In this document: positions 10,685-21,600 of the stretch, one piece after another
How positions within the stretch are numbered: position 1 is the stretch's first letter
How the letters are laid out: each line of letters starts with the position of its first letter
Origin: Tausonia pullulans
Taxonomy: Eukaryota > Basidiomycota > Tremellomycetes > Cystofilobasidiales > Mrakiaceae
Direction: 5' to 3'
Length of the DNA stretch: 64,000 nt
Assembly: GCA_951802195.1 (NCBI GenBank)
Contig: OX637639.1
Span: 260,501 to 324,500, forward strand
Notes under the pieces: generated by a model
The model's input: the letters and a program-made list of their open reading frames with translations, nothing else
The model's database searches: none
What the model was told of the DNA's origin: nothing
Program-made: the position numbers and the translations under genes

Positions 10685-11086
10685 TGTTAGGATTGGCCCA
10701 AGGATCAATGGCAGAGAAGATTGGGCGAGGAGAGGGACGTTGGTGACGAAGTGTACTGAGAACGGTGGTGAGTGAGGAAAGGGAACTGAAATGCTGGAGG
10801 TGACACGGGCTCGCTTAAGGGTCTTGGGCAAGTTTGTCGGGTCCAAATGATAGTCAGAGTGCAGAACAAAATCTACGATGAAATGAGCGTTTTATGGACG
10901 AGTGATGAGAACAAGGGAGTGATGAGGATAAGGAAGTGATGAGAAAGTTTAGAAAGCAAAGAGTGTGGGACAGATGAGGCAACAAAGGAATAAAGGAATG
11001 GGAATGCTGAACAAGCAAGGGAAAGGCTATTGGCGCCGCGTTGGCCAGGCGCAGGGTCGAGGTAGCCATTCCGCTAGATTCTGACA
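10685..11086 (-). repeat. LTR of subfamily G2 forming the 3' end of gypsy A (left arm)
   Basis: This 402-bp LTR is inserted in the old LINE after GCCTGAC. On the minus strand it begins TGTCAGAATCTAGCGG and ends CCAATCCTAACA. It resembles the solo LTR at 8,610 more than the 356-bp LTR at the other end of gypsy A, so the two ends of that element do not match. Its inverted partner is 50,898-51,299. Confidence 0.85.
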
Positions 11087-13671
11087 GGCGGAGATGAGCG
11101 ACGTGATCGTACGACTCCCATGTGCCCTCCTCGTCGCGATAGCCTTGCCAGTGAACGAGGTAGAAGTGCTTGCCGTCGCGGACGTCCATCTTGATGATGC
11201 GTTCGACGACGTACAGCTCTGGGTCGGCGGCGTTGACTGGAGGCGCGGCAGGCTGGTGTTGACCGGGGTGTCCGGGGGCGTGTGGCAAGAGGAGCGAGGC
11301 GTGGAAAACAGGATGGACCGGGACTGTGGGAGGCAAGTCGAGCTCGAAGGAGACGTCCGAGAGTACACGGATGATCCAGAAGGGGCCGAGGTGTTTGACA
11401 TCGAGTTTGAGCGAGGGCCGATCGGTGGTAATGTTGCGACTGTTGAGCCAGACGAGATCGCCGGTCTTGAAGATCGGAGGGGAAGGATCCTTGCCGTCTT
11501 CCCCTGGAAAGGTGGTAGGACGACGGGATTGATCAGCGAAGGTCTTGTAGGAGCGTTGGGCAGCGAGGATGTGATCTCGGATCTCGGTATGAAGAGCGCG
11601 AAGCTTGGCAACGGTGGCATCGGCGGCGGGATTGTGCGAGGTAGAGGCGGCGAGGAGGTCAGATGACGAGAGAGGATGGAACCCGTGGTGGGCGAAGAAA
11701 GGCGTGTGCTGGGTGGCGACCGCTAGCGAGTTGTTGAGAGCGAACTCGCAGGTGGGGAGGAGCGAGACCCAGTCGTCTTGATGGTGGTTGCAGAAGATCC
11801 GAAGGAAGGTCTCGACGACGGCGTTAGCGCGCTCGGTTTGGCCGTTGGCCGCGGGGTGGAAGGCGGTAGTGAAATGAGGGGCGGTGCCGATGAGAGAGAG
11901 GAAGGAGCGCCAGAAAGCAGAGGTGAAGGTCGAACCGCGATCCGAGGTGATGTCTGTCTGAAAACCGTGGTGCCGGACAACGTGGTCGAGGTACATCCGA
12001 GCGAGCTCGGGCGCTGCGAAGCCGGCTTCGCAATACGGGACAAGACGAACCATCTTGGTGAATCGATCGATGAAGACTTGAATGCAGTCGAGGCCGTCGG
12101 AGGTCGGGAGCTTGACGATGCCGTCCATGGAGATCATCGTCCAAGGGCGTGTCGGTGGCGGAAGCGGTTGGAGAAGGCCGAGGCCGAAGGGTGCGCGCCG
12201 ATTTGTCTTGTTGCGGACACAAAGGTCGCAGCCGGAGGTGTAGGTTTGGACAAATGTATGGTCAGAGGGGAAAGTGAACGAGCGTCGAAGGAGGTCGTGG
12301 GTCTTGCGAGCGCCAAGGTGCCCAGCGAGTTGAGGCTCGTGGCAGGCGCGGACGAGGTCGAGGCGTAGCTGGTGATCGTCCGGAACGAGGACGAGGCCGC
12401 GCGAGAGGAGGAGGTCTGTAGGGTGGAGCGAGAGACCCTGGAGGGCCTTGACATCGTCGGGAGAGCGAGGGCGATTCGGATGACGGAGGAGGTCAATGAG
12501 GGGGGCGAGTGATGGGTCGGCGAGTTGTGCGGTGAGGAGACGAGGAAGGAGCTTGGGGCGAGGATCGAGGTCGGGAATGGGATCCGGAGGTTCCGAGTCA
12601 ATGGGTTCGAAGGGCGCGGGGATGTTGCCGATAGTATCGAAGGAAGTTTGATCGGGGGGAGCTTGGTCGGGGGGGACTTGATCGAGGGGAGCGGCCGCGG
12701 CCGAAGGATGGGATCTGAGGTTGGCGGCAATGATGTACTGGTCGGGCTTGAGAAGGCGCCTGGGTGTCTGGTCCGAAGGGCGACTCCCCTCCGAAAGGTC
12801 CTGTCGCCTCGACAGGGCATCGGCGACGGTATTGCGTCCTCCAGGGCGGTAGATAACGACAAAGTTGAAGCCAGAGAGGAACTCGGCCCAGCGGGACTCA
12901 CGGCGGGAGATAGCTTTGGAGGTGGTAAAGTACTGGAGCGACTCGTGATCGGTGTAGATGGTGAGAGGTAATGGATGTCCTTCGCAGTAATGGCGCCACT
13001 CCTTGAGGCACTCGATGATCGCCAACATTTCCTTGTCGTGGATCTCGTAGTTGAGTTCGGCCGGGTTGAGTTTGCGTGAGTAGAAGGCGATCGGGCGGAG
13101 TGGCGAGCGAGGGGCAACGGCGCGTTGCGAGAGAACGCCGGCAACAGCGAAATCGGATGAGTCTGTCTCGAGGACGAGGGGAAGCGAGGGATCGAAGACG
13201 GTGAGGACGGCAGACGAGGTGAACTTGGACTTGAGGGTCTTGAAAGCGGCGAGTTGATCCGGTCCGAAGTGGAAGGGGACACCTTTCTTGAGGAGGGACG
13301 TAATGGGGGCGACGACTTTTGAGAACCGGTGGACGAAACGGCGGTAGAAGTTGGCGAATCCGAGGAAGGACTGGATGTGTCTGACCGAGGTGGGTGCTGG
13401 CCAGTCTATGACGGCTGAGATCTTGGAGGGATCCATCTTGATGCCTTGAGCGCCGACGATGTAGCCGAGGAAATCGACCTCGTTCTGGTGGAAGACGCAC
13501 TTCTCCGGTTTGACCCAGAGGCGCGCTGTCAGGAGGCACTCGAGGACAGTGGCAACGTGTTGGCGATGTGTGTCGAGGGTGGGGGAAAATATGAGGATAT
13601 CATCTAGATAGACGATGACGGGGATGTCGAGGAGGTCGCGGAGGGTGTTGTTCATAAAGTGCTGGAATGTG
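11087..13671 (-). pseudogene. Gypsy A pol fossil, 3' part (RT core to chromodomain)
   Basis: This is the downstream part of the pol region of gypsy A, separated from the upstream part by the copia-1 complex. Visible motifs include YLDDIL (reverse transcriptase), FYSRKLNPAELNYEIHDKE (RNase H), a His/Cys integrase zinc region, DRGSTFTSAFW and NGQTERAN in the integrase core, and the chromodomain motif YLVHWQGYRDEEGTWE. The frame continues into the G2 LTR, so the usual C-terminus of the family is not there. It matches 48,325-50,896 in the right arm almost exactly. Confidence 0.85.
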
Positions 13672-13676
13672 GCTGG

Positions 13677-13852
13677 TGTTGAAGGTCTATGTTCGCCCTG
13701 GGGTCCAATGTGGTTGCAAGCTTATTTCATATACCCACTCGACTCTACCCGCTCATATAAGGTTAACCTAGTGGCGTAAAAAGTACTACAAAGGGAGGAC
13801 AAGGGATGAAAACTACTAGATTATAGGTCTCCGTGAATCGCTCCTTCCAACA
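13677..13852 (-). repeat. Copia-1 3' LTR (176 bp)
   Basis: This is the terminal LTR of the copia-1 complex. A purine-rich GAGTGGGAG sits just upstream of it on the minus strand, at the expected polypurine-tract position. The same motif precedes the copia-2 LTRs. Confidence 0.9.
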
Positions 13853-13891
13853 CTCCCACTCGATGAGCTGAGACCTACTTCATTTCCGCTC

Positions 13892-16800
13892 CTAATCATC
13901 TTCCTGTACTTTGGCCAGTCTTCGGGTCCATACGCGGTGGTCCGTGATGCCTAATGACTTCTTGAAGCGTTCGAGTTTCTCTACGCCCAGGGCTTTTGTG
14001 AGTAGGTCTGCGAGCATGTCCTCCGTTGGACAGTATTGGAGTTCGATAAATCCGCTCTGCAATGCCTCTCGCCCGTACTTGTAGGCGACGTCGATATGCT
14101 TCGTCTTCTCCGAATGCGTCCCGTTTTTGGTTGTCTCGATCGCTCCTTGATTGTCGACGTTGACCGGGATTGAAGTGAAGTCGAATCCGAGCTGTGCTAG
14201 GAGTTTGGCGACCCATCTTAGGGTCTGGCATCCGGCTGAGAGGGCTATGTACTCCGCCTCAAGGGATGATCGGCTGACTGCCTTTTGACGTCTGCTCGCC
14301 CAGATGACAGTTGATCCAAGAACTTTGACGATGAATCCTGTGGTTGATTGTCGTGACTCGTGATCTCCGGCGTAGTCGGAATCCGTCCAAAGTTCTATGA
14401 GCGGTGCATCTGGTTTCCCTCCGAGCGTGAGTGTTGTATCTGCCGATCCTTGTAGGTATCGGAAGATCTTCTTGACTGCTCCCCAGTGGACCCTTCGAGG
14501 GTCCGAGCTGAATCGGCTAACGACTCCGACCGCGAATGCGATGTCCGGTCGGGTGCAGACCTGAAGATACATGAGGGAGCCGACCGCTTCGAGGTACGGC
14601 ACACCGGCCAGCTTTTCCTTTTCTGACGAGGCGAGATCCTCTGACTGGACTGACAATTGTCGAAAGTCGTCCATCGGGACCTTGTTTGGCTTGGCGGTGC
14701 TCATGTTGAAGCGTTCGAGGACCGATTCGACGTATCGTTGCTGGCTGAGGAACATTGTTCCTGCCGTTCGGTCCCGGTGAACGTCGATCCCGAGAATGGT
14801 TCCGGGATTAAGATCTCCTCTGTCTTCGATTTTGAACTCCTTTTGGATCTCCTCCATTACCCATCTTAGGTCTTCCTTTCCTCCTGCTGCGACGAAGTCG
14901 TCGACGTACTGGACCATCATGATCCGTCGTCCTTCGCGATATCCGATGTAGACGCAGTGATCCGCTTCAACGGGATGGAGGTTGAGCCGTGTTTGGAAGA
15001 ACCTTGAGGAATGGTTGTAGAATGCGAGGGGAGATTGTCTGAGTCCGTATAGGGCCTTGAGGAGGTGCGCGACCAGTTTCTTGTCCTGCCCTCCCTTCTG
15101 TTCATACCCTGTTGGCTGATCCATGTAGACAGTCTCGACCAAGTCTGCCGTGAGGAACGCCGTTTTGAAGTCTCCTTGGACTAGGTCGAGGTCCTCTAAT
15201 GCCGCTATGGCGAGGACAATCCTCAGGGAGTTGAGCTTGGATACCGGCGCGTACGTCTCGACGTAGTCCACTCCTTCGCGCTGACAGTAGCCTTTGGCCA
15301 CCCATCTAGCCTTAAAGCGAGTGATCCTCCCGTCTGCTCCTTTCTTGAGCGCGTACACCCAGCGCCCTCCGACCGTTTTCGATCCCGAGGGTAGCTCCGT
15401 GAGTTCAAAGACTCCGTTCCCTTCCATCGAGGCCATCTCTTCGTCCATTGCTTCCCTCCAGAAGTATGCGTGCTCCGACGTCATTGCTTCTTCGTACGTC
15501 TTGGGTAGTGAGGGTGATGGGAGATCCTCGAGGTTTGGTCTTGCCGCATACGCGTGGCCGACGAAGTCCTCCGAAACGAAATCGGTTATGTCGTAGTCCG
15601 TTTGGATGTATTTCGCCGTGTCCGCTACTTCCGCGATCGACCTGTTTCGCATCCCTCGACCGTAGCTCCCACTCGATTGAACAGCGGGCTGGTCTTCCTC
15701 GACCTCCTCATAGTACCACGAGGGCTTGAGGCGGGATGTCTTTGGTTTGCCTGCTTCGGCTTTCCCGAGCGGGTCTTGTGGCACTTCTGGCTGCTTGGAC
15801 GGTTGTGCTTGTTCCGTCGCCTTGTCCTCTTTCGGCTGATCTATTCCTTTTATTTCCTCCTCTTCCCTGGATCCATTTGATCCGACCGTCGGCAACTCCG
15901 CTGTTTTTAGTGCCCCGAACGTTTCGTCGAAGATCACGTCGCGCGAGTATATGATGGCCCTCTTGGGGCTGCCGAAGACCTGGAGTCGGTACGCCTTCTT
16001 CCCTTCGGGTTCGCCGTATCCGAGGAAGATGCATTTGATCGCTTTTGACTGGTGCTTCTTCCTTTCCGGATCGAGTGCATACGCGATGCTTCCGAATGCT
16101 CGAAGGTAGGTGAGGTCGGGTTTCCGCTTGTGATAGGCCTGGAATGGGGTTTGATGGTTGATCGAGGCGGATGGGATGCGGTTAATCGTATAAGTGACGT
16201 AGTTCATGGCTTCCGCCCAGTACGATGGGTCAAGCTCCCTCGCGTCTCGTAGCGCGCAGGTGAGCTTCTCCTCGATGGTCCGCATTCCTCGTTCTGCCTT
16301 GCCGTTCTGTTGAGGTGTGCGTGGGATGGTCGTCTCCTGGGTGATCCCCTCGTCCCGGAGATAGGACTCGTAGTCCTTTGACGTGTATTCCCCGCCGTTA
16401 TCTGACCTGGTCCGTTTGACGACGTGACCGGTCCGTTTTTCTTCCTTCTTCCTCCATGCGATAAATGTCGCTAACGTCTCCGACTTCCGTTCCAAAGCGA
16501 ACGACCAGTGGTAGTTCGAGAAGTCGTCCCAAATCGTCATCATGAAGCGCTTTCCTTGCGCTGACGCGACGGGCATTGGCCCTTGGAGATCCGTGTGAAT
16601 AAGTTCAAGCGGAGAGGTCGTTTTGGTTGTGGAGGTGGGAAAGGGGGTCCGATGTTGTTTTCCTTCTACGCAAGGCACGCAGATTCGTTCTTTGAATCCA
16701 TCGATGTCCTCCTTCGTGAAGGCTGGTAGAAGTCTCTGACTGATGAGCTTCTCCATTGCTGAGATGGAGGCATGGCCGAGCCGGCGGTGGACGAGTTCGA

Positions 16801-18187
16801 TCTTGTCGACTCCCGATGCCGTGAGCGCCACGTCCTCCTCCCTTGAACCGGCTCTTCCTGAGTCGGTCACATCCAGCATGTAGAGGTTTTTCGACACCTC
16901 CCGACCCTCCATGAAGACTTGCCCATTTCGGATAAATTGACAGTGCTTCTTGGAGGTGAGCTCCCTCTTGGGGAATCTCGTCTCGACTCCTTTGTTGCCG
17001 AGTTGTCCAATGCTGATGAGGTTTGCGAACCCAGGGATGTGATATACCTCCGAGATCGTGAAGTACCTCTCGACTCCTCCCACTCTCGAGCGCAGGCGGA
17101 TTTCTCCGATTCCTAATACCTGTGCTGGAGTTCCGTCGGCCGTCCTGACCGTGTGTTTGAACTGCTTGTACTTGACGAAGCGTTCTCGCTCTCCTACGAT
17201 GTGATTCGTAGTTCCGCTATCTGCGATATATCCGAGCTTTGTCACGATGTTCAGTGACTGGTCCGACACTGATGTGGTGGGTCCGACTTGAAGGCTGAAA
17301 TCCGAGACCGATGGCCCCGCGATGTTCGCCTCGTCCCTCCCTTTGTTTCCCTTGTTCCCCTTCCTTGGCTTCTTTCCCTTCCCAAACCCTTTGGGTTTTC
17401 CGACGAGTTCCCAACACTCGGTCTTGAAGTGTCCAACCTTTCCACAATGATGGCACGTGGCCTTCTTCCTATCGATCAGCAACGCCGAGTCGTTCGACGT
17501 GATTGAGGTGGAGGGTTTGAGTGACTCGTGGGTCCGGACGTAGACCAGGAGGGATGTTGCGACGGTGGTGGGGGAGAGTTGTTCCTTGGTGTCTTGAGCT
17601 CGGAGGGTTTGATGTTGGATGAATGACTCAAAAGAGGCGGGGAGCCCGCTGAGGAAGAACAGCGAGCTCATACGATCCGGGATGGAGAGGCTGAGGGCCG
17701 TCATGTCATCGACGATCCGTTGGAATTCATCGATGTACTCTTGAACGGACCCTCCCTCCTCCATCCTCAGATCCCTCATCCTCCTGATGGCCATTACTTC
17801 TCCTGCACCTCCTTCCACCTTGTGAGTCTTCCTCAGAAGATCCCACGCCTCCTTTGCGTGCGAGCAGTTCCGTATCCTCGGTAACTCACGGTCGCTGACT
17901 GCCATCTGGATTCTGTGGAGCGCGAACTCGTCTTTGCGGTCCCACTCCTTGATCTCTGCGGCGTTGGTAGGTGTGGTGGTTGTCTCTTGTGTGTCCTTGT
18001 CTGTGACTCTTTGGACTGGAACGGGAGTGGGCCTGGTTTTCGTACCTAGGACAACGGGCTTGCAGTCCGCCTCTCCAAAAGCTATAAGCATTCTTACAGC
18101 CCAGGTCTCGTAGTTTGTACCATCGAGAGCAGCGAGCTTGAAGAGCTTATGATCGAGCTTCTTGGAGTAGGCTTCCGTTAAGGACAT
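13892..18187 (-). CDS. Copia-1 Gag-Pol polyprotein (looks whole)
   Basis: One uninterrupted frame of 1,431 codons carries the complete Ty1/copia order. Gag comes first with a CCHC zinc knuckle (CHHCGKVGHFKTEC, about residue 245). Next are an aspartic protease (ADSGTTNH, about 325), the integrase zinc region (HRRLGHAS to CVPCVEGKQH, about 465-510) and the integrase core with DLQGPM, DNGGEY and PQQNGKAERG (about 535-640). Reverse transcriptase (YVDDF, about 1,100) and RNase H (TDSDYAGDHES and SLEAEY, 1,240-1,330) complete it. A conserved segment, CGTTATCAGCACC, lies directly after the 5' LTR and would be the primer-binding region. The reading frame looks intact, but the 5' LTR that would drive it is split by gypsy B1. 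The family is known to make virus-like particles inside the cell. Confidence 0.93.
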   Translation of the reverse strand: MSLTEAYSKKLDHKLFKLAALDGTNYETWAVRMLIAFGEADCKPVVLGTKTRPTPVPVQRVTDKDTQETTTTPTNAAEIKEWDRKDEFALHRIQMAVSDRELPRIRNCSHAKEAWDLLRKTHKVEGGAGEVMAIRRMRDLRMEEGGSVQEYIDEFQRIVDDMTALSLSIPDRMSSLFFLSGLPASFESFIQHQTLRAQDTKEQLSPTTVATSLLVYVRTHESLKPSTSITSNDSALLIDRKKATCHHCGKVGHFKTECWELVGKPKGFGKGKKPRKGNKGNKGRDEANIAGPSVSDFSLQVGPTTSVSDQSLNIVTKLGYIADSGTTNHIVGERERFVKYKQFKHTVRTADGTPAQVLGIGEIRLRSRVGGVERYFTISEVYHIPGFANLISIGQLGNKGVETRFPKRELTSKKHCQFIRNGQVFMEGREVSKNLYMLDVTDSGRAGSREEDVALTASGVDKIELVHRRLGHASISAMEKLISQRLLPAFTKEDIDGFKERICVPCVEGKQHRTPFPTSTTKTTSPLELIHTDLQGPMPVASAQGKRFMMTIWDDFSNYHWSFALERKSETLATFIAWRKKEEKRTGHVVKRTRSDNGGEYTSKDYESYLRDEGITQETTIPRTPQQNGKAERGMRTIEEKLTCALRDARELDPSYWAEAMNYVTYTINRIPSASINHQTPFQAYHKRKPDLTYLRAFGSIAYALDPERKKHQSKAIKCIFLGYGEPEGKKAYRLQVFGSPKRAIIYSRDVIFDETFGALKTAELPTVGSNGSREEEEIKGIDQPKEDKATEQAQPSKQPEVPQDPLGKAEAGKPKTSRLKPSWYYEEVEEDQPAVQSSGSYGRGMRNRSIAEVADTAKYIQTDYDITDFVSEDFVGHAYAARPNLEDLPSPSLPKTYEEAMTSEHAYFWREAMDEEMASMEGNGVFELTELPSGSKTVGGRWVYALKKGADGRITRFKARWVAKGYCQREGVDYVETYAPVSKLNSLRIVLAIAALEDLDLVQGDFKTAFLTADLVETVYMDQPTGYEQKGGQDKKLVAHLLKALYGLRQSPLAFYNHSSRFFQTRLNLHPVEADHCVYIGYREGRRIMMVQYVDDFVAAGGKEDLRWVMEEIQKEFKIEDRGDLNPGTILGIDVHRDRTAGTMFLSQQRYVESVLERFNMSTAKPNKVPMDDFRQLSVQSEDLASSEKEKLAGVPYLEAVGSLMYLQVCTRPDIAFAVGVVSRFSSDPRRVHWGAVKKIFRYLQGSADTTLTLGGKPDAPLIELWTDSDYAGDHESRQSTTGFIVKVLGSTVIWASRRQKAVSRSSLEAEYIALSAGCQTLRWVAKLLAQLGFDFTSIPVNVDNQGAIETTKNGTHSEKTKHIDVAYKYGREALQSGFIELQYCPTEDMLADLLTKALGVEKLERFKKSLGITDHRVWTRRLAKVQEDD

Positions 18188-18210
18188 GGTCGCTATTGGT
18201 GCTGATAACG

Positions 18211-18234
18211 TGTTGAAGGTCTATGTTCGCCCTG
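18211..18234 (-). repeat. Copia-1 internal LTR, 3' piece left of gypsy B1
   Basis: This is the last 24 bp of a 176-bp copia-1 LTR. The other 152 bp lie at 24,409-24,560. Gypsy B1 separates them, with the ccctg duplication at the junctions. Confidence 0.9.
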
Positions 18235-18592
18235 TGTTAGGATTGGCCCAAGGGTCAAGGGCTGAGGATGACGGGTGCTAAGGGGAGGGCGTGTGTGGAA
18301 TAGTAGACTGAAGTGCGGGCAGTGACACAGGCTCGCTTCGATGTCTTGGGCAAATTTGTCGAATCCAAATGGTAGTCAGAGTGTAGAACAAATTGTACGA
18401 TGAACTGAGTGTCTTATGGACTAAGGGTGAGAAAACAAAGAGTGTGTGACAGTGTGGCTGAAGAGAGGCTAAAAATGGAAGCTGAGCAATTAAGGGCGAT
18501 GCTACACAGACGAGGAGCCGAGGTGGCGGGTCCGCGAGATTCTGCAGCCACATAAGCACAGAGCCTATGTAGTGAACCGTAAGATCCTGACA
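18235..18592 (-). repeat. Gypsy B1 3' LTR (358 bp)
   Basis: On the minus strand it begins TGTCAGGATCTTACGG and ends CCAATCCTAACA. A GC-rich purine stretch (CCGGGGGCTCC) lies directly upstream. Its sequence equals the 5' LTR. Confidence 0.93.
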
Positions 18593-18642
18593 GGAGCCCC
18601 CGGCTAAGGCCCGAACTCCTGAGAGGGCAAAGGACCTGAGAG

Positions 18643-21600
18643 CTAGGGGTTACGGCGACGAGGACGGCGAGAAGGACGACGGATTATTCGACGCGATGGC
18701 TTGGGAAGATCAGGATGGGCGCGGTGGAAGGCTTTGAGGAGGCGAAGATGAGCAACGTGATCGTACGGCTCCCATGTGTCCTCCTCGTCGCGATAGCCTT
18801 GCCAGTGAACGAGGTAGAAGTGCTTGCCGTCGCGGACGTCCATCTTGATGATGCGTTCGACGACGTACAGCTCTGGGTCGGCGGCGTTGACTGGAGACGC
18901 GGCAGGCTGGTGTTGACCGGGGTGTCCGGGGGCGTGTGGCAAGAGGAGCGAGGCGTGGAAAACAGGATGGACCGGGACTGTGGGAGGCAAGTCGAGCTCG
19001 AAGGAGATGTCCGAGAGCACACGGAGGATCCGGAAAGGGCCGAGGTGTTTGACATCGAGTTTGAGCGAGGGCCGATCGGTAGTAATGTTGCGACGATTGA
19101 GCCAGACCAGATCGCCGGTCTTGAAGATCGGAGGGGAAGGATCCTTGCCGTCTTCCCCTAGAAAGGTGGTAGGACGACGGGATTGATCAGCGAAGGTCTT
19201 GTATGAACGTTGGGCAGCGAGGATGTGATCTCGGATCTCGGTATGAAGAGCGCGAAGCTTGGCAACTGTGGCATCGGCGGCGGGATTGTGCGAGGTAGAG
19301 GCGGCGAGGAGGTCAGATGACGAGAGAGGGTGGAAACCGTGGTTGGCGAAGAAAGGCGTGTGCTGGGTGGCGACCGCTAGCGAGTTGTTGAGAGCGAACT
19401 CGCAGGAGGGAAGGAGCGAGACCCAGTCGTCTTGATGGTGGTTGCAGAAGATCCGAAGGAAGGTCTCGACGACGGCATTAGCACGCTCGGTTTGGCCGTT
19501 GGCCGCGGGGTGGAAGGCGGTAGTGAAATGAGGGGCAGTGCCGATGAGAGAGAGGAAAGATCGCCAGAAAGCGGAGGTGAAGGTCGATCCGCGATCCGAG
19601 GTGATGTCTGTCTGGAAACCGTGGTGCCGGACAACGTGGTCGAGGTACATCCGAGCGAGCTCGGGAGCCGCGAAACCGGCTTCACAGTACGGGACGAGAC
19701 GAACCATCTTGGTGAATCGATCGATGAAAACTTGAATGCAGTCGAGGCCGTCGGAGGTTGGGAGCTTGACGATGCCGTCCATGGAGATCATCGTCCAAGG
19801 GCGTGTCGGTGGCGGAAGCGGTTGGAGGAGGCCGAAGGGTGCGCGCCGATTTGTCTTGTTGCGGACGCAAAGGTCGCAGCCGGAGGTGTAGGTCTGAACG
19901 AACGTGTAATCAGAGGGGAAAGTGAACGAGCGTCGAAGAAGGTCGTGGGTCTTGCGAGCGCCAAGGTGCCCAGCGAGGCGAGGCTCGTGGCAGGCGCGGA
20001 CGAGGTCGAGGCGTAGCTGGTGATCGTCCGGAACGAGGACGAGGCCGCGCGAGAGAAGGAGGTCTGTAGGGTGGAGCGAGAGACCCTGGAGAGCCTTGAC
20101 ATCGTCGGGAGAGCGAGGGCGATTCGGATGACGGAGGAGGTCAATGAGGGGGGCGAGTGATGGGTCGGCGAGTTGTGCGGTGAGAAGACGAGGAAGGAGC
20201 TTGGGGCGAGGATCGAGGTCGGGAATGGGTTCCGGAGGTTCCGAGTCAATGGGTTCGAAGAGCGCAGGGATGTTGCCGATAGTATTGAAGGAAGTTTGAT
20301 CGAGGGGAGCTTGATTGAGGGGAGCGGCAGCGGCCGAAGGACGGGACCTGAGGTTGGCGGCAATGATGTACTGGTCGGGTTTGAGAAGGCGTCTGGGTGT
20401 CTGGTCCGAAGGGCGACTCCCCTCCGAAAGGTCCTGTCGCCTCGACAGGGCATCGGCGACGGTATTGCGTCCTCCAGGGCGGTAGATAACGACAAAGTTG
20501 AAACCAGAGAGGAACTCGGCCCAGCGGGACTCACGGCGGGAGAGGGCTTTGGAGGTGGTAAAGTACTGGAGCGACTCGTGATCGGTGTAGATGGTGAGAG
20601 GTGATGGGTGTCCTTCGCAGTAATGGCGCCACTCCTTGAGGCACTCGATGATCGCCAACATTTCCTTGTCGTGGATCTCGTAGTTGAGTTCGGCCGGGTT
20701 GAGCTTGCGCGAGTAGAAGGCGATCGGGCGGAGTGGCGAGCGAAGGGCAACGGCGCGTTGCGAGAGGACGCCGGCAACGGCGAAATCGGATGAGTCCGTC
20801 TCGAGGACGAGGGGAAGCGAGGGATCGAAGACGGTGAGGACGGCAGACGAGGTGAACTTGGACTTGAGGGTCTTGAAAGCGGCGAGTTGCTCCGGTCCGA
20901 AGTGGAAGGGGACACCTTTCTTGAGGAGGGACGTAATGGGAGCGACGACTTTTGAGAACCGGTGGACGAAACGGCGGTAGAAGTTGGCAAATCCGAGGAA
21001 GGACTGGATGTGTCTGACCGAGGTGGGTACCGGCCAGTCTGTGACGGCTGAGATCTTGGAGGGATCCATCTTGATGCCTTGAGCGCCGACGATGTAGCCG
21101 AGGAAATCGACCTCGTCCTGGTGGAAGGCGCACTTCTCCGGCTTGACCCAGAGGCGCGCTGTCAGGAGGCGCTCGAGGACAGTGGCAACGTGTTGGCGAT
21201 GTGTGTCGAGGGTGGGGGAAAATATGAGGATATCGTCTAGATAGACGATGACGGAGATGTCGAGGAGGTCGCGGAGAGTGTCGTTCATAAAGTGCTGGAA
21301 TGTGGCTGGTGCGTTCGTCAGCCCAAAGGGCATAACTTTGTACTCGAACAGCCCGTAGCGACAGCGGAAGGCAGTCTTCCATTCATCACCCGGGGCGATC
21401 CGAACGAGGTTGTAGGCGCCTCGAAGGTCGAGTTTGGTGAAGAACTTGGCAGTGGCCAGCCGGTCAAGGGATTCCGAGATGAGTGGGAGCGGGTACCGAT
21501 TCTTGATGGTGATAGCATTGAGACGGCGGTAGTCGACGCAGAGGCGGAGAGATTTGTCCTTCTTCTTGACGAAAAGGATGGGAGCAGCGGCAGGTGATTT

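Noticed and set aside
12134-13282. Long Ser/Pro/Arg-rich frames such as this one, also at 19,788-20,990, 35,125-36,327 and 48,702-49,850
   Set aside because: They are alternate frames of the gypsy pol gene, with composition set by the GC-rich codon positions of the real frame.
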